Positions 26,365 to 35,354 of a stretch of 64,000 nt of DNA are shown here, piece after piece. Position numbers and translations under genes: made by a program. This DNA is from Gemmatales bacterium (GTDB lineage Bacteria > Planctomycetota > Planctomycetia > Gemmatales > HRBIN36), in contig JANXCQ010000018.1 in assembly GCA_025060195.1 (NCBI GenBank), positions 1 to 64,000 of the forward strand. The letters are read 5' to 3'. Numbering within the stretch: position 1 is the first letter of the stretch; each line of letters opens with the position of its first letter. Below the pieces are notes generated by a model that was given only the letters and a program-made list of their open reading frames with translations, was not told where the DNA came from and made no database searches.

Positions 26365-29300
26365 CTAACGCAACTCCCATTTTTCCGGGGAAACGAAAAG
26401 TCGCGTTTTGCCTTTGTGTTGGTCATAAATGCGGTGCATTTCTTCGAGCGAGTCAAACCAGCCGACGATATAGGCGGCTCCGAAAGTGTCGCCACGCCTG
26501 ACCGGGCGACCATGTAGTTCCTGGATCATGCAAACGTAGCCGCGCCGATGGCACCAGGCTTCGGAAACCGCCGCTGGGTCTAACGTCATACCTGCTAACC
26601 ACGGGCCTGGTTTCTCGCCCAGGCGTACCTGATAGGCACGGATCATCCGCGCTGGCACCTGACCTTCCTTACGTTGGTAAAGAAACTTTTCGTCGGGACC
26701 GAAGTCTTCGGCGAAGGCCTCGGCTGGAATGACTCCATGATAGCTCAAATAGATGTGCGTCCACTCCGGGCGTCCCTGTTTGGGCAGGCGAATATGGCCG
26801 GGCATGTCTATACGGTAAAAGACGTTGGGTAAGGTATTGGCGCTGACGATTTCCTCGGCTGAGTAGAAGTAGCGTAGCCCTGGTCGGAAAAGCAGCGTCT
26901 GCGTCCAACGGGAGCCCGCTTGGTAACCTTCGCCCGGCTGGGTAAAGGTAAAGCGCAGGCGCACGGCCAGGAAATCTGGTCCTCGGATGATTTCCGGCTC
27001 AAGCTGCTTAGCTTGCGTGCAAATTTGCGGCCCCTCAACGTAGTGCTTCGGCAGGTGGCCGTGAATTTTCGCATCCCGCAAGTAACCGTCATTCCGCCAA
27101 CCTGGGGCCAGGAGAAAATCCATTATGTGCAGACCAAAACCGAGATCGCGCGCGCCCGTTCGTTTGTCCAGGAAGCTGCCTGCCGCGATGCCGCTGACGT
27201 AGCCCTTTTTGTTGATGCGTGCTTGCAGGGCGTCCGTTTCGATGACCAGATGGTCGTCGCGCTCCTCTACCCGGATGGCGGGATGATTACGCGCTTCGAC
27301 AAGCGTATTACGCCAGTTCTTCAAAAAGGCGAGCAAATCGGCCATTTGCTCAATGGTGATTTCTTTTTCCAGGCCATCAGGCATCAGGGAAACGCCCGTA
27401 GATTGAATTGCTTCGATGTCGGAACGTAACACGGTCTCCGTCTGATTCTCGGCCCGTTTCAACGTGATACTATTGGGTGCTTCCGCGGCAATGATGCCGG
27501 TTATGGTCTTACCACTGCGGGTTACCACGATGTATTGCACGTAATTGGCATCGATGGCCGCGTTCGGTAACAAGATGTCACTGAGCAGCTGTTCGGGCGA
27601 CTTGGTGCGCGTATCGGAAATATCAGGGCCGACATTGACCCCGATGTTGGCGACCCGGTGGCAACTCGCACAATGTTTCTCGAAGACCGTTCGGCCACGA
27701 GCGACATCTCCCGTCTTTGCCAGAGCGGCCCGGTAGGTCTGGTAAACCTTCTGCCGATCTTGCGGCGTGCTGTCCGCGAGTACTTTCCGAACACGCTCGC
27801 GAATAGTCGGATTTGCATGCTGCAAAAGTTGGCGCAGGCGTGCCGCGTCGAGTTCGCCCGGTTGGATGCGACCTTGTTCCACCGTTTGCAACAAGGCCAA
27901 GACACGTTCCTGCGTGCGTAGCAAGGCCTCCAGTAATTCGCGGCGCACTGCTGGTGTCGCGCTGGGCCAAAGCTCTAACAGCGCTTCGGTTGCGTCTTTG
28001 CCCCCCTGGGCGGATAAGGCGCGCACTGCTGCTAAGCGCACCAAGACCTCACCGTCTTCTCTGGCTAACTGTCGCATTAAAGCTAGGCGCTCCGGCGAGG
28101 GCAACTGCGCTAACACCTCCAGAGCCCGGACTCGTCGCGCTACTGGCTGGCTACTGTCGGCCGCATGCTGTGTCGCCTGGACAAGACAGTGCTCCAGCAC
28201 CTGTGCCAGGGCTGGCTCGCCTTGGGCAACGGTTGTCCACCAGTCGGCTAGGCGTCCGCCCGCGCGCGACATGCCTTCCGCTAAGCCGAGCAACAAGGCG
28301 TGGACCAGAGATTCCGGCACGGCTTGCTTCGTTAGGGGCCTGAGCGCGGCCGTGATTCGCGCGGCATCTTTCATAGCCCCGACCACGGTAGCAGTTTCAC
28401 GGAATAGGTCTAACCTGCCTTGCAATGTTGCAGGTTTGTCCTCGGCCAGCAGCAAAGCAGCTAAGAGCCGATCCGTGGCAACGCCACTCGAAGCCAATAC
28501 CGCCAGCCTCATCCAGGAATCATCAGCCCAGGCTAAGGCAACCTCCTTGAGCACAGGCAGCCTGTCATCCTCGGGGAGCAAGCCCAGCGTCAGGACCAAT
28601 TGCAGCAATAATCGGCCCAATTGATCACGGGCTGACAAACCTGAACATGCTTCGGCCGGAGGCTTTTCCTGTGTCGGACTTCGGTCCTGAGCTTGACTTT
28701 TGGCCAGCACTTCACGCGTCAGTTGCAATAACGCGGCGCGAATCTGCTCGTCCTTGAGCCAATGCTCGCAGATACGTACTGCCTGCTGACGCACCCCAGG
28801 ATGCTGATCGGCCAACGCAGCCAAGAGTGTGTCTTTGTCAAGTTGGCTATGATGTTCCAGTAACCATAACGCGAGGGCGCGGGCCTGGGGCCGTTGAGCC
28901 GACCGAGCAAGTTGCCTGAGCTGGGAAAAAACCGCTTGCTGATGCGCTGCGAAATCTTCGGTTTGCAATAACAATCGAAACGCCGTCTGCCGATGCCAAC
29001 CATTGGCGTGTTCCAGCAGCTCAGGCCAATCCCGTGGGTTGCCGACTGCCAGACCGTCGCAAGGACGGCGGGACGGTCGCCCTTCTTTGGTAACGATGCG
29101 CCAGATGCGTCCTCGTTCTTTGCCCCAAAGCAAGTCGGGGCGGCTTCGCAATTCGGGGGGCATGTATTCGGGATGCTCAATGACCGCGCGATACATGTCC
29201 ACGATGTAAAGGGCACCATCGGGCCCCGAGGTGAGAAATACAGGACGGAACCAGTCATCGGGCGAAGCGAGAAATTCTTTTTTCTCGAACATCGGCCTGG

Positions 29301-30432
29301 CCTCGAAGATCGAACCTTTCGGCGTAAGGATCTCGACATGCACCAGGTTCCCCGGGGGCTCACAGGTGAACACCGCGCCTTGATATTCAGGGGGTAACGC
29401 GTCGCCGTGATATACGAAAATGCCGCACGCTGCCGAAAAATGACCCGCATGCAGGGAGGAAGTGGTGAAATTACGGCTAATGGGATAGACCCGTCCCCCA
29501 GCACCACTGGGATTATTTTCTCGATCTAAGACCGAAATATCGTACAAAAGCGATGGCGCCGCCAGATAGGGATTATTCCGAAGATAGCGCTGTTCGAAAA
29601 CGACAAACCGCAAATGATGACGATTATCACAGACGAACCGCTCGCCCCAATCATTCAGCGCCAGGCCGTATTGTCCAGGGCCTGTTACAGCTTCATAAAT
29701 TTGGGGCCGCCGCGGATCAAACCGAAAATCCCCTTGGGCCAGCGAAATCACAGGCCCTTCCGGCCGGCCCTGAGCGTTCACGCGCACTACCTGACCGCCA
29801 CGCAATCCGTTGGCACAATAAATCCAACCGTCCCAGCCCAGAGTGGGAAAACTGACACGCAATTGCGGATTCTCAGCGGTAAATCCACGATAAAGCACCT
29901 CGCTTTTCTCCGCTTTTCCCACACCTGAAGTGTCGCCAAGAAACAAAAGTTCCGGTGCCTTGGTGACAAACGCGCCGTTTTTCCACAGTTGCAAACCATT
30001 GGCAAATAGCAATTGCTCGGCAAAAACCTTGGCAGTCTCGTAAAACCCATCGCCGTCGCAGTCGGTGAGGATTTTGATGCGTCCTTCGGGCGCTTGTCCG
30101 GGCGGCGGGCCGTTCGGATAATCGGGCATTTCTACCAGCCAGATGCGGCCATGTTCGTCGAAGCTCATGGCGATGGGACTTTGGATGGTCGGTTCACACG
30201 CAACCAGTTCGAGATGCAAACGAGGGTCGGCCAACTGAAACAGCTGCCGAGCTTCTTCGGGTGAGAATGGACCCTCCTGTTTCGGGAGCCATACTTTTTG
30301 CCCGGGCTTAGCGTTCGGGCCGTCGCTTGATTGCGCCCTCATGGAATGGAAGGCCACGACTACCACGAATACAGCAAACCCTATTGCACCCAGCATCGCT
30401 GGCACACGCCCAATTCGACCAAGCATGTTCAT
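26365..30432 (-). CDS. PVC-type CxxCH haem-binding dehydrogenase-like protein with extra C-terminal domain
   Basis: This 1355-residue exported protein belongs to the membrane-bound dehydrogenase / putative haem-binding family of Planctomycetes and Verrucomicrobia (TIGR02604 and TIGR02603). Residues 8-33 form a signal or anchor helix (VPAMLGAIGFAVFVVVVAF). A beta-propeller-like sugar dehydrogenase region follows (about 50-500; DPRLHLELVACEP, GPDGALYIVDMYRAVIEHP). HEAT-like helices run 500-880, and a cytochrome c domain carries CASCH at 921-925 (haem Cys 921 and 924, His 925). A fourth section of about 300 residues (about 1055-1355) is beta-rich and not recognised. ATG 30432 is preceded by AAAGGGG. 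It likely oxidises a sugar or polysaccharide derivative in the periplasm; that is inferred from the family. Confidence 0.88.
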   Translation of the reverse strand: MNMLGRIGRVPAMLGAIGFAVFVVVVAFHSMRAQSSDGPNAKPGQKVWLPKQEGPFSPEEARQLFQLADPRLHLELVACEPTIQSPIAMSFDEHGRIWLVEMPDYPNGPPPGQAPEGRIKILTDCDGDGFYETAKVFAEQLLFANGLQLWKNGAFVTKAPELLFLGDTSGVGKAEKSEVLYRGFTAENPQLRVSFPTLGWDGWIYCANGLRGGQVVRVNAQGRPEGPVISLAQGDFRFDPRRPQIYEAVTGPGQYGLALNDWGERFVCDNRHHLRFVVFEQRYLRNNPYLAAPSLLYDISVLDRENNPSGAGGRVYPISRNFTTSSLHAGHFSAACGIFVYHGDALPPEYQGAVFTCEPPGNLVHVEILTPKGSIFEARPMFEKKEFLASPDDWFRPVFLTSGPDGALYIVDMYRAVIEHPEYMPPELRSRPDLLWGKERGRIWRIVTKEGRPSRRPCDGLAVGNPRDWPELLEHANGWHRQTAFRLLLQTEDFAAHQQAVFSQLRQLARSAQRPQARALALWLLEHHSQLDKDTLLAALADQHPGVRQQAVRICEHWLKDEQIRAALLQLTREVLAKSQAQDRSPTQEKPPAEACSGLSARDQLGRLLLQLVLTLGLLPEDDRLPVLKEVALAWADDSWMRLAVLASSGVATDRLLAALLLAEDKPATLQGRLDLFRETATVVGAMKDAARITAALRPLTKQAVPESLVHALLLGLAEGMSRAGGRLADWWTTVAQGEPALAQVLEHCLVQATQHAADSSQPVARRVRALEVLAQLPSPERLALMRQLAREDGEVLVRLAAVRALSAQGGKDATEALLELWPSATPAVRRELLEALLRTQERVLALLQTVEQGRIQPGELDAARLRQLLQHANPTIRERVRKVLADSTPQDRQKVYQTYRAALAKTGDVARGRTVFEKHCASCHRVANIGVNVGPDISDTRTKSPEQLLSDILLPNAAIDANYVQYIVVTRSGKTITGIIAAEAPNSITLKRAENQTETVLRSDIEAIQSTGVSLMPDGLEKEITIEQMADLLAFLKNWRNTLVEARNHPAIRVEERDDHLVIETDALQARINKKGYVSGIAAGSFLDKRTGARDLGFGLHIMDFLLAPGWRNDGYLRDAKIHGHLPKHYVEGPQICTQAKQLEPEIIRGPDFLAVRLRFTFTQPGEGYQAGSRWTQTLLFRPGLRYFYSAEEIVSANTLPNVFYRIDMPGHIRLPKQGRPEWTHIYLSYHGVIPAEAFAEDFGPDEKFLYQRKEGQVPARMIRAYQVRLGEKPGPWLAGMTLDPAAVSEAWCHRRGYVCMIQELHGRPVRRGDTFGAAYIVGWFDSLEEMHRIYDQHKGKTRLFVSPEKWELR

Positions 30433-30569
30433 GCCCCTTTAGCGACAGGGATTCGCACGGCAGGCAACTATAGTGATAGCGAACGCTCGGGTCGGATGGA
30501 AAGTGCGCCAGGCAGTTTTTCCGGTAACCCGAAGAGCGTCAGCACCCGCTCAGGTCGAAGCGCTGGCCA

Positions 30570-31118
30570 CTACGGTGCCGGGCAATAATCCTTTACTAAC
30601 GGTGGCATGCCCCGACTCTGACGATAGGCGATTTCGCGCTCGACCATGGCATCGAGCAGCCGTTGCACCATCAAGCGGGGCATGCCTTGGCGCAGCAGAT
30701 CAGAAACATACAAGGTGGTAGCCAACCGATAGTCCGGCCAATCGGCGCGATAATAACTGGTATCCAAAAGTTGGCGCGCACGGCCAAGGTAGGTTTCAAT
30801 AACTGCTTTTCGTTCAGGCCAATCTTCGGGGAGCATGTCAATCCAAGGCATAACTAGATAACTGGTCGGCTCCAACCAATAGAATTGAGCTAAGAGCAAC
30901 CGCGCTCGCCGCGCGGCTTCTGGGCAAGACGAGAGTGCCACATGTTCCAGTTGCAGAGCCAACAGATAACCGTCTGACTCCAAGATGCGAGCGGCCAACT
31001 GGTCGTGGGCTTGTTGGCGCACGCGAAACTCCTCGTGGTTCAGGCGGCTAATCCAGAACCCACTCTCGATTTGCGTCGAGAGCAGGACTGAACCCGCCAG
31101 CAACGGGAACTCGAACAT
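30570..31118 (-). CDS. Hypothetical exported or anchored protein
   Basis: This 182-residue protein starts at ATG 31118 with AAGGGGG upstream. It opens with a short hydrophobic N-terminus (FEFPLLAGSVLLST), probably a weak signal or anchor, followed by a helical body with repeated hydrophobic stretches (FRVRQQAHDQLAARILE, DYRLATTLYVSDLLRQG). The pattern around FRVRQQAHDQL resembles the variable-length HEAT-type starts seen in planctomycete proteins. It lies upstream of the giant haem-protein gene on the same strand, separated by 137 bases, so it may share its transcript. Function is unknown. Confidence 0.6.
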   Translation of the reverse strand: MFEFPLLAGSVLLSTQIESGFWISRLNHEEFRVRQQAHDQLAARILESDGYLLALQLEHVALSSCPEAARRARLLLAQFYWLEPTSYLVMPWIDMLPEDWPERKAVIETYLGRARQLLDTSYYRADWPDYRLATTLYVSDLLRQGMPRLMVQRLLDAMVEREIAYRQSRGMPPLVKDYCPAP

Positions 31119-31539
31119 AGTAACCCCCTTTCGCTGGGCGCGCTATCCGGCGCGCACTAGGAGCGGTCGAAGGCTTCCGTGTGCGAAAGTTCCTTAGGCC
31201 GACCGGCCAAGAATTGAGGGGATGACGCCGTGAATGGATCGCTTCCAGGCGGGCGGAGGGTTCGTCCCTGATGCGTCGGCGATCCTTCGCTCAAGGCGGA
31301 GTCTTCCTAAGTCCGGGATCACCCTCACAGACCGATCTGCCTCTTCTCCATCCCTGATGCTAGAAAATTCTATGCCATAATTCGCTGCCATTGCAAGCCC
31401 CGTTGTCCCTATCGGCATCGCTCTGAATTTTCTTGCCAAAATGCATTTGGCCCTGAAACCACTATAAGATTCCTTTATATGCTGGAAAAAGAATTGCTAA
31501 TTCTGCGGGCACACCTGCTCAAAACGGGGGAGCTTCATC
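31119..31539. other. Intergenic region between divergent genes
   Basis: This 421-base region holds the promoters of the hypothetical gene (minus) and the DinB-like gene (plus). Near the plus-strand start there is TATAAG at about 31464, without a good -35. The remaining sequence shows no gene. Confidence 0.4.
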
Positions 31540-32061
31540 ATGAATCAGGCGTATTCGCAGACCACCATTGGCTCCTTGAAGCTATTGGATACTGTGAAAT
31601 CCGAGTTGATTGCCTACTTTCGTCATCTGGGTCAACGCGTCGAACGTCATGCTTACGCGATCCCAGAGGATAAGTTCTGGGAAAAACCGTTCCCGTTTGG
31701 CAATAGTCTTGGCCACCTGATACTCCACCTGACGGGAAACTTGAACCACTATGTTGGCAGCGGCATCGCGGGAACTGGGTATGTTCGCAATCGCACCCTG
31801 GAGTTTACTGATACCAACCGTTATCCGCGCGAACAAACGCTGCAACGCTTCCGCGAGGCGCTAGACCTAGTGGTTCGCACTATCGAAAACATGGACGAGC
31901 CGGCCATGTTGCGGAGCGTAACTTTTCCCGATAAGCATCCGATCAATACTCAGTTTGGCTTGGTGATGGTGTGCGCTGCGCACATGAACAATCACATTGG
32001 TCAAATGGCTTGGCTCGTTCAGGCGTTTGGCTACCATACTGGGGAGCCACCGGTTTGGTAG
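31540..32061 (+). CDS. DinB-like four-helix metal-binding protein
   Basis: This 173-residue protein has the pattern of the DinB/YfiT superfamily, metal-binding four-helix bundles, many acting as thiol-dependent S-transferases. Histidines likely to bind metal are in GHLILHLTGNLNHYV and in the C-terminal CAAHMNNHIGQMAWL. Enzymatic role is unknown. ATG 31540 has GGGGAG upstream. The N-terminal residues MNQAYSQTTIGSLKLLDTV fit the first helix. No operon partner can be seen. Confidence 0.8.
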   Translation: MNQAYSQTTIGSLKLLDTVKSELIAYFRHLGQRVERHAYAIPEDKFWEKPFPFGNSLGHLILHLTGNLNHYVGSGIAGTGYVRNRTLEFTDTNRYPREQTLQRFREALDLVVRTIENMDEPAMLRSVTFPDKHPINTQFGLVMVCAAHMNNHIGQMAWLVQAFGYHTGEPPVW

Positions 32062-32160
32062 ACCTCAACGGCTATGGAATAATCGCAAGAAAGAAAACGA
32101 ACAGACCGTATAGGGTAATTGTACCACTTGAGAAAAAATGGAAAAAATCAGCAATCGGAG

Positions 32161-32189
32161 TTGACGCTGGGCGATTCTTTGGCTAGTAT
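32161..32189 (+). promoter_or_regulatory. Sigma-70-type promoter of the TIGR03000 gene
   Basis: TTGACG (32161-32166) and TAGTAT (32184-32189) are separated by exactly 17 bases. Transcription would start near 32196, giving a leader of about 100 nt before ATG 32298. This is the clearest promoter in the window. Confidence 0.7.
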
Positions 32190-32297
32190 CATCACAGAGC
32201 GTGGCTTTTCTCGGTGAAACCTATCTGTCCAGTCCTTCACAGGGAAGGCTGGATACGAGTTATCAGCAACACGAGTCAAGCAGGAGGGGTAAGCACC

Positions 32298-32921
32298 ATG
32301 TACAGCCTCACTCTGCTCGTCGCACTGAGCGCCAGTGCCGCTCAACCGTCCACCTTCTTCGGGGGTGCTTGTGCGGGCGCCTGCAATGGCGCTGTAGCCT
32401 GTCACGGTGCAGCAGCCTGCCATGGTGGACTCTTCAGTCGGCACCACGCGCGGCTTGCTTGTCTCGGCGCAGCTGCCTGCAATGGGGCAGCCTATTGTAA
32501 CGGTGCGAGCGCACGCCATGGTGGCTTTTTGAGTCGTTGGCGTCATCGCCATGCTGCCTGTGTCGGAGCGGTATGTGTGGGCGCCCATCCGCATCATCAT
32601 CCCATGCCCGCTGAACCCGCCAAGCCGGAAAAGCCCGAGAAAATCCCCGTGAAGCCCGCAGAGAAGAAAGCTGACCTCGGCAAGTCCGCCCAGTTGCTTG
32701 TGCTTGTGCCGGAAGACGCAAAACTCTACATTGATGGTCAACCGACGCAGCAGACAGGTTCACGTCGTAGTTTCATCACCCCCGAATTGACCAGCAGCCG
32801 GAGCTTTTTCTATACCCTGACAGTGGAACTGCCGAATGGCGAACGGTGGGAACGTCAGGTTACCTTCCGCCCAGGGGAACTAGTCGAAGTAGACCTCATG
32901 ACCTATTCCATCGCTCGCTAG
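32298..32921 (+). CDS. Exported TIGR03000-domain protein with Cys-Gly-Ala hexapeptide repeats
   Basis: This 207-residue protein starts at ATG 32298 with CAGGAGGGG upstream. Residues 1-15 form a short signal peptide (LTLLVALSASAAQ). The mature N-terminal half has repeats of six residues, C-[H/N/L/V]-G-A-x-[A/Y]; cysteines fall at 25, 29, 35, 41, 55, 61, 67, 88 and 93, with runs spaced exactly six. A Lys/Pro-rich linker (105-128) leads to the TIGR03000 domain (about 130-202): LLVLVPEDAKLYIDGQPTQQ, RSFITPEL, FYTLTVEL. TIGR03000 is a planctomycete domain of unknown function. A strong promoter precedes it and a terminator follows. Confidence 0.9.
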   Translation: MYSLTLLVALSASAAQPSTFFGGACAGACNGAVACHGAAACHGGLFSRHHARLACLGAAACNGAAYCNGASARHGGFLSRWRHRHAACVGAVCVGAHPHHHPMPAEPAKPEKPEKIPVKPAEKKADLGKSAQLLVLVPEDAKLYIDGQPTQQTGSRRSFITPELTSSRSFFYTLTVELPNGERWERQVTFRPGELVEVDLMTYSIAR

Positions 32922-32958
32922 TCCCACCCACGCTCCAGCGGGAAAGGATATCTTACAG

Positions 32959-32982
32959 CCGGGAGTTGTCTCCCGGTTTTTT
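32959..32982 (+). terminator. Intrinsic terminator after the TIGR03000 gene
   Basis: A perfect 7-bp stem (CCGGGAG, loop TTGT, CTCCCGG) is followed by six T residues. It lies 38 bases after the stop codon of the TIGR03000 gene. The 336-base gap 32922-33258 holds this terminator and presumably the promoter of the FHA gene; nothing else is evident. Confidence 0.85.
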
Positions 32983-33258
32983 GTTTTGCAAGCACTGTTG
33001 GACGGACCCCCTAATGGTGAGCAGAATATTGCTTATTTGCAGTAGCCCCTTGCTGTGCCCCTGGACTAATTAGTACAATAAATCGTACCTGTGTGCTGCC
33101 AAGCTTAGCACACAGTCAATGCCGGGACACTCGGGAACCAATTCGTAGCGCTCATGAGGAACAGAGAGAGGTAAGCGCAGGAGCATAGCAACTCCGAGCA
33201 CAATGATTTCCATTATGCACGTGCTGGCACGGAGGTTTCGGAGAGCCGGGGGCAAACC

Positions 33259-33972
33259 ATGAAGTTGTACTTATTGGTCAAGAAACCGCAAGGCGGCTTC
33301 CAGGAAATTCCCATTCGCTTAAGTCAGTTTTTGATCGGACGGGACCCAGATTGTCACCTACGGCCCGTCAGTCCGTTAGTGAGTAAGCGGCATTGCGCCA
33401 TTCTAATCCGCGAGGGCCGGGCTTTTCTCAAAGATTTTGAGAGCACCAACGGCACTTACCACAATGGGCGACTTCTGAAGGGCGAAATCGAGCTCATGGA
33501 CGGGGACGAGTTCAAGGTCGGACCCTTGGAGTTTAAGGTGAAACTCACCTTAGAACCTTCGGATAGTTCTCCGAAAGTGCAAAAAGTATCCGACGCAAGC
33601 GCAACTAAGACCTTAGCCGCCGCGACTACCGAACCGAAGGCTCCCGCGACAAAGTCCGAGTCTTTTGGTGTAGGAGACCCTTTGAAAGAAAAGGAGCTAG
33701 AAGATCTTATCGCTCAGGAGTTGTTGCTCAACGTGGATAGGTCGACAGGACAACCCCTGGCGCCTGGTGAACGCGCTAAAGAGGAGTTGGGGGGCAGCAC
33801 CGTAATGGAAGTTCCCAAGGCTATTGACGACACCTCGGTGCAGGGCCCGGGTGCACCTGGACAGAAAGAAGCTAGCCCCCTCAAAAAACCACAATATGAT
33901 CCCAAAGCTACCTCCGAAGCGGCCAAGGCGATCTTGGAAAAGTACTTACGCCGACCCCGTACCACTGGCTGA
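33259..33972 (+). CDS. FHA-domain protein
   Basis: This 237-residue protein has an N-terminal FHA domain that binds phosphothreonine peptides. Key residues are visible: Gly27-Arg28 (LIGRDPDCHL), Ser42 and His45 (SPLVSKRHC), Asn64-Gly65-Thr66 (ESTNGTYHNG) and the second Asn69-Gly70. The domain ends about residue 95. A Ser/Ala/Thr/Pro-rich region follows, then a C-terminal KATSEAAKAILEKYLRRPR helix. It would read Ser/Thr kinase signals, so a link with kinases such as that at 23.4 kb is possible, though not proven. The start codon is ATG 33259. Confidence 0.9.
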   Translation: MKLYLLVKKPQGGFQEIPIRLSQFLIGRDPDCHLRPVSPLVSKRHCAILIREGRAFLKDFESTNGTYHNGRLLKGEIELMDGDEFKVGPLEFKVKLTLEPSDSSPKVQKVSDASATKTLAAATTEPKAPATKSESFGVGDPLKEKELEDLIAQELLLNVDRSTGQPLAPGERAKEELGGSTVMEVPKAIDDTSVQGPGAPGQKEASPLKKPQYDPKATSEAAKAILEKYLRRPRTTG

Positions 33973-34021
33973 TTCCTTCGAACGTAAAACGCGCAAGCGT
34001 TTTGCGCTCCTTTCGCCACCT

Positions 34022-35209
34022 ATGACAGTGTCACACTGTTCTCTTGGGCGACCCAGGCCCCGAGGTTCTTTGTCGCTCGTGTGTTATCCTCAGTTGCCCA
34101 GTGACACATTTGTTACCCGATTTAGATGTCTTCTCAAACGCTGGTTCATGCGCTACCATCGTGATTTCCCTTGGCGTGGCACACGAGATCCGTATGCCAT
34201 TTGGGTTAGCGAAATCATGTTGCAACAAACCCGCGCGACTACGGTAGTCCCCTATTACCAGCGATTTTTGAGGCGATTTCCCAACGTGCAGGCCTTAGCG
34301 CAGGCCCGTGTTGAAGAAGTCTTGCAACTGTGGCAAGGACTCGGCTACTATCGTCGTGCGCTGGCGCTGCACGAGGCGGCACGGATTTTGTGGCGGGAAT
34401 ATGGCGGTCAATTTCCACGCCATCCCGACCTGCTGCAACGACTGCCTGGTATCGGCCGTTACACGGCTCACGCTGTGCTGTCGCAAGCGTTTGATTTGCC
34501 TTGGCCCGTGGTAGAGGCGAACTCCGCTCGAGTTTACGCACGTTTGTTCGCCTGTCCCGAGCCGCTTACTTCTTCCCGAGTGCAACGTTGGCTCTGGCAG
34601 GTGGCGAAGCGTTTGCTTCCATCACGCTGGCCAGGGTTATTCAACCAAGCCGTCATGGAGTTGGGCGCTACCGTCTGTCTGCCCCAGCAACCGCGCTGCG
34701 ACCAGTGTCCCGTGGCAACTCGCTGCCAAGCGTATCGACAACGGCGAGTGGCCGACTACCCCGTGCCGACTTCGCCTCGCATCATAAGGGAAGTTGCTGA
34801 AGTCGCAGTGCTCATTCATGACGGCAATCGCTGGCTGGCCTTGCAACGCGCCCCAGATGCCGATCGCTGGCCTTGTTTATGGGAATTTCCCCATGCTGAA
34901 ATCGCTCCTCGCGAACCGCTCGTAGATGCGGCCCGCCGGATCGCCCAAGAACTGACATCCCTGTGCGTGGCGCCCTCTCATTGTTTGGGTCAGATTTGCT
35001 TCACCGTTACCCGCTTTCGCATTCACATGACCGCCTGGTGTGCGTCGGCTCAAGACCTTGAGGTTGCGCTTTCCCCGCTACACCAGGCAGCACGTTGGCT
35101 ACCGTTGCGGCAATTGCGGCGTTTCGCCTGGAGCACACCGCACCGCCGACTATTGACGCTGCTCGACAACTGGCCCGAGCCACCTCGCTCACCCATCACC
35201 TCCACATAG
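34022..35209 (+). CDS. mutY: MutY-type A/G-specific adenine glycosylase
   Basis: MutY removes adenine mispaired with 8-oxoguanine. This 395-residue protein has the expected order. The active-site region contains WVSEIMLQQTRATTVVPYY (E64 matches the catalytic Glu of E. coli MutY) and LPGIGRYTAHAVLS is the helix-hairpin-helix (141-154). The Fe-S cysteines lie in CLPQQPRCDQCPVATRC (C219, C226, C229, C235). A NUDIX-like 8-oxoG recognition domain follows (VAVLIHDGNRWLALQRAPDA). The normally conserved Asp of the LDGN motif is Glu165 (VVEANSARVYAR). ATG 34022 avoids overlap with the FHA gene upstream; a later start, near 34148, is possible. Confidence 0.87.
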   Translation: MTVSHCSLGRPRPRGSLSLVCYPQLPSDTFVTRFRCLLKRWFMRYHRDFPWRGTRDPYAIWVSEIMLQQTRATTVVPYYQRFLRRFPNVQALAQARVEEVLQLWQGLGYYRRALALHEAARILWREYGGQFPRHPDLLQRLPGIGRYTAHAVLSQAFDLPWPVVEANSARVYARLFACPEPLTSSRVQRWLWQVAKRLLPSRWPGLFNQAVMELGATVCLPQQPRCDQCPVATRCQAYRQRRVADYPVPTSPRIIREVAEVAVLIHDGNRWLALQRAPDADRWPCLWEFPHAEIAPREPLVDAARRIAQELTSLCVAPSHCLGQICFTVTRFRIHMTAWCASAQDLEVALSPLHQAARWLPLRQLRRFAWSTPHRRLLTLLDNWPEPPRSPITST

Positions 35210-35354
35210 GTCTGCTAATCGAAAGATAACCTTCACCCTAGCTTAGACCTTCCGGTGCCAGAACGTTGCGGTATTATCGGCGATCGAAGCTCGTACTTCC
35301 TAGGCTGAGCGTACGTCTTCGGGAGCACATCTCGGACGTCGAGAGCGTGCAAAC

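Noticed and set aside
25818..26501. Several open frames on both strands before the giant haem-protein gene
   Set aside because: No motif, signal peptide or ribosome site; they overlap each other and the end of the known gene.
30433..30569. A second start for the giant haem-protein gene
   Set aside because: ATG 30432 has a ribosome site and a fitting signal helix; nothing upstream improves it.
31194..31439. An 81-residue minus-strand frame between the divergent genes
   Set aside because: It is Arg/Gly-rich, lacks a ribosome site and sits in a region that should hold promoters.
33824..34021. Earlier start of mutY inside the FHA gene
   Set aside because: It would overlap the FHA coding region in another frame and add Arg/Pro-rich sequence unlike MutY.
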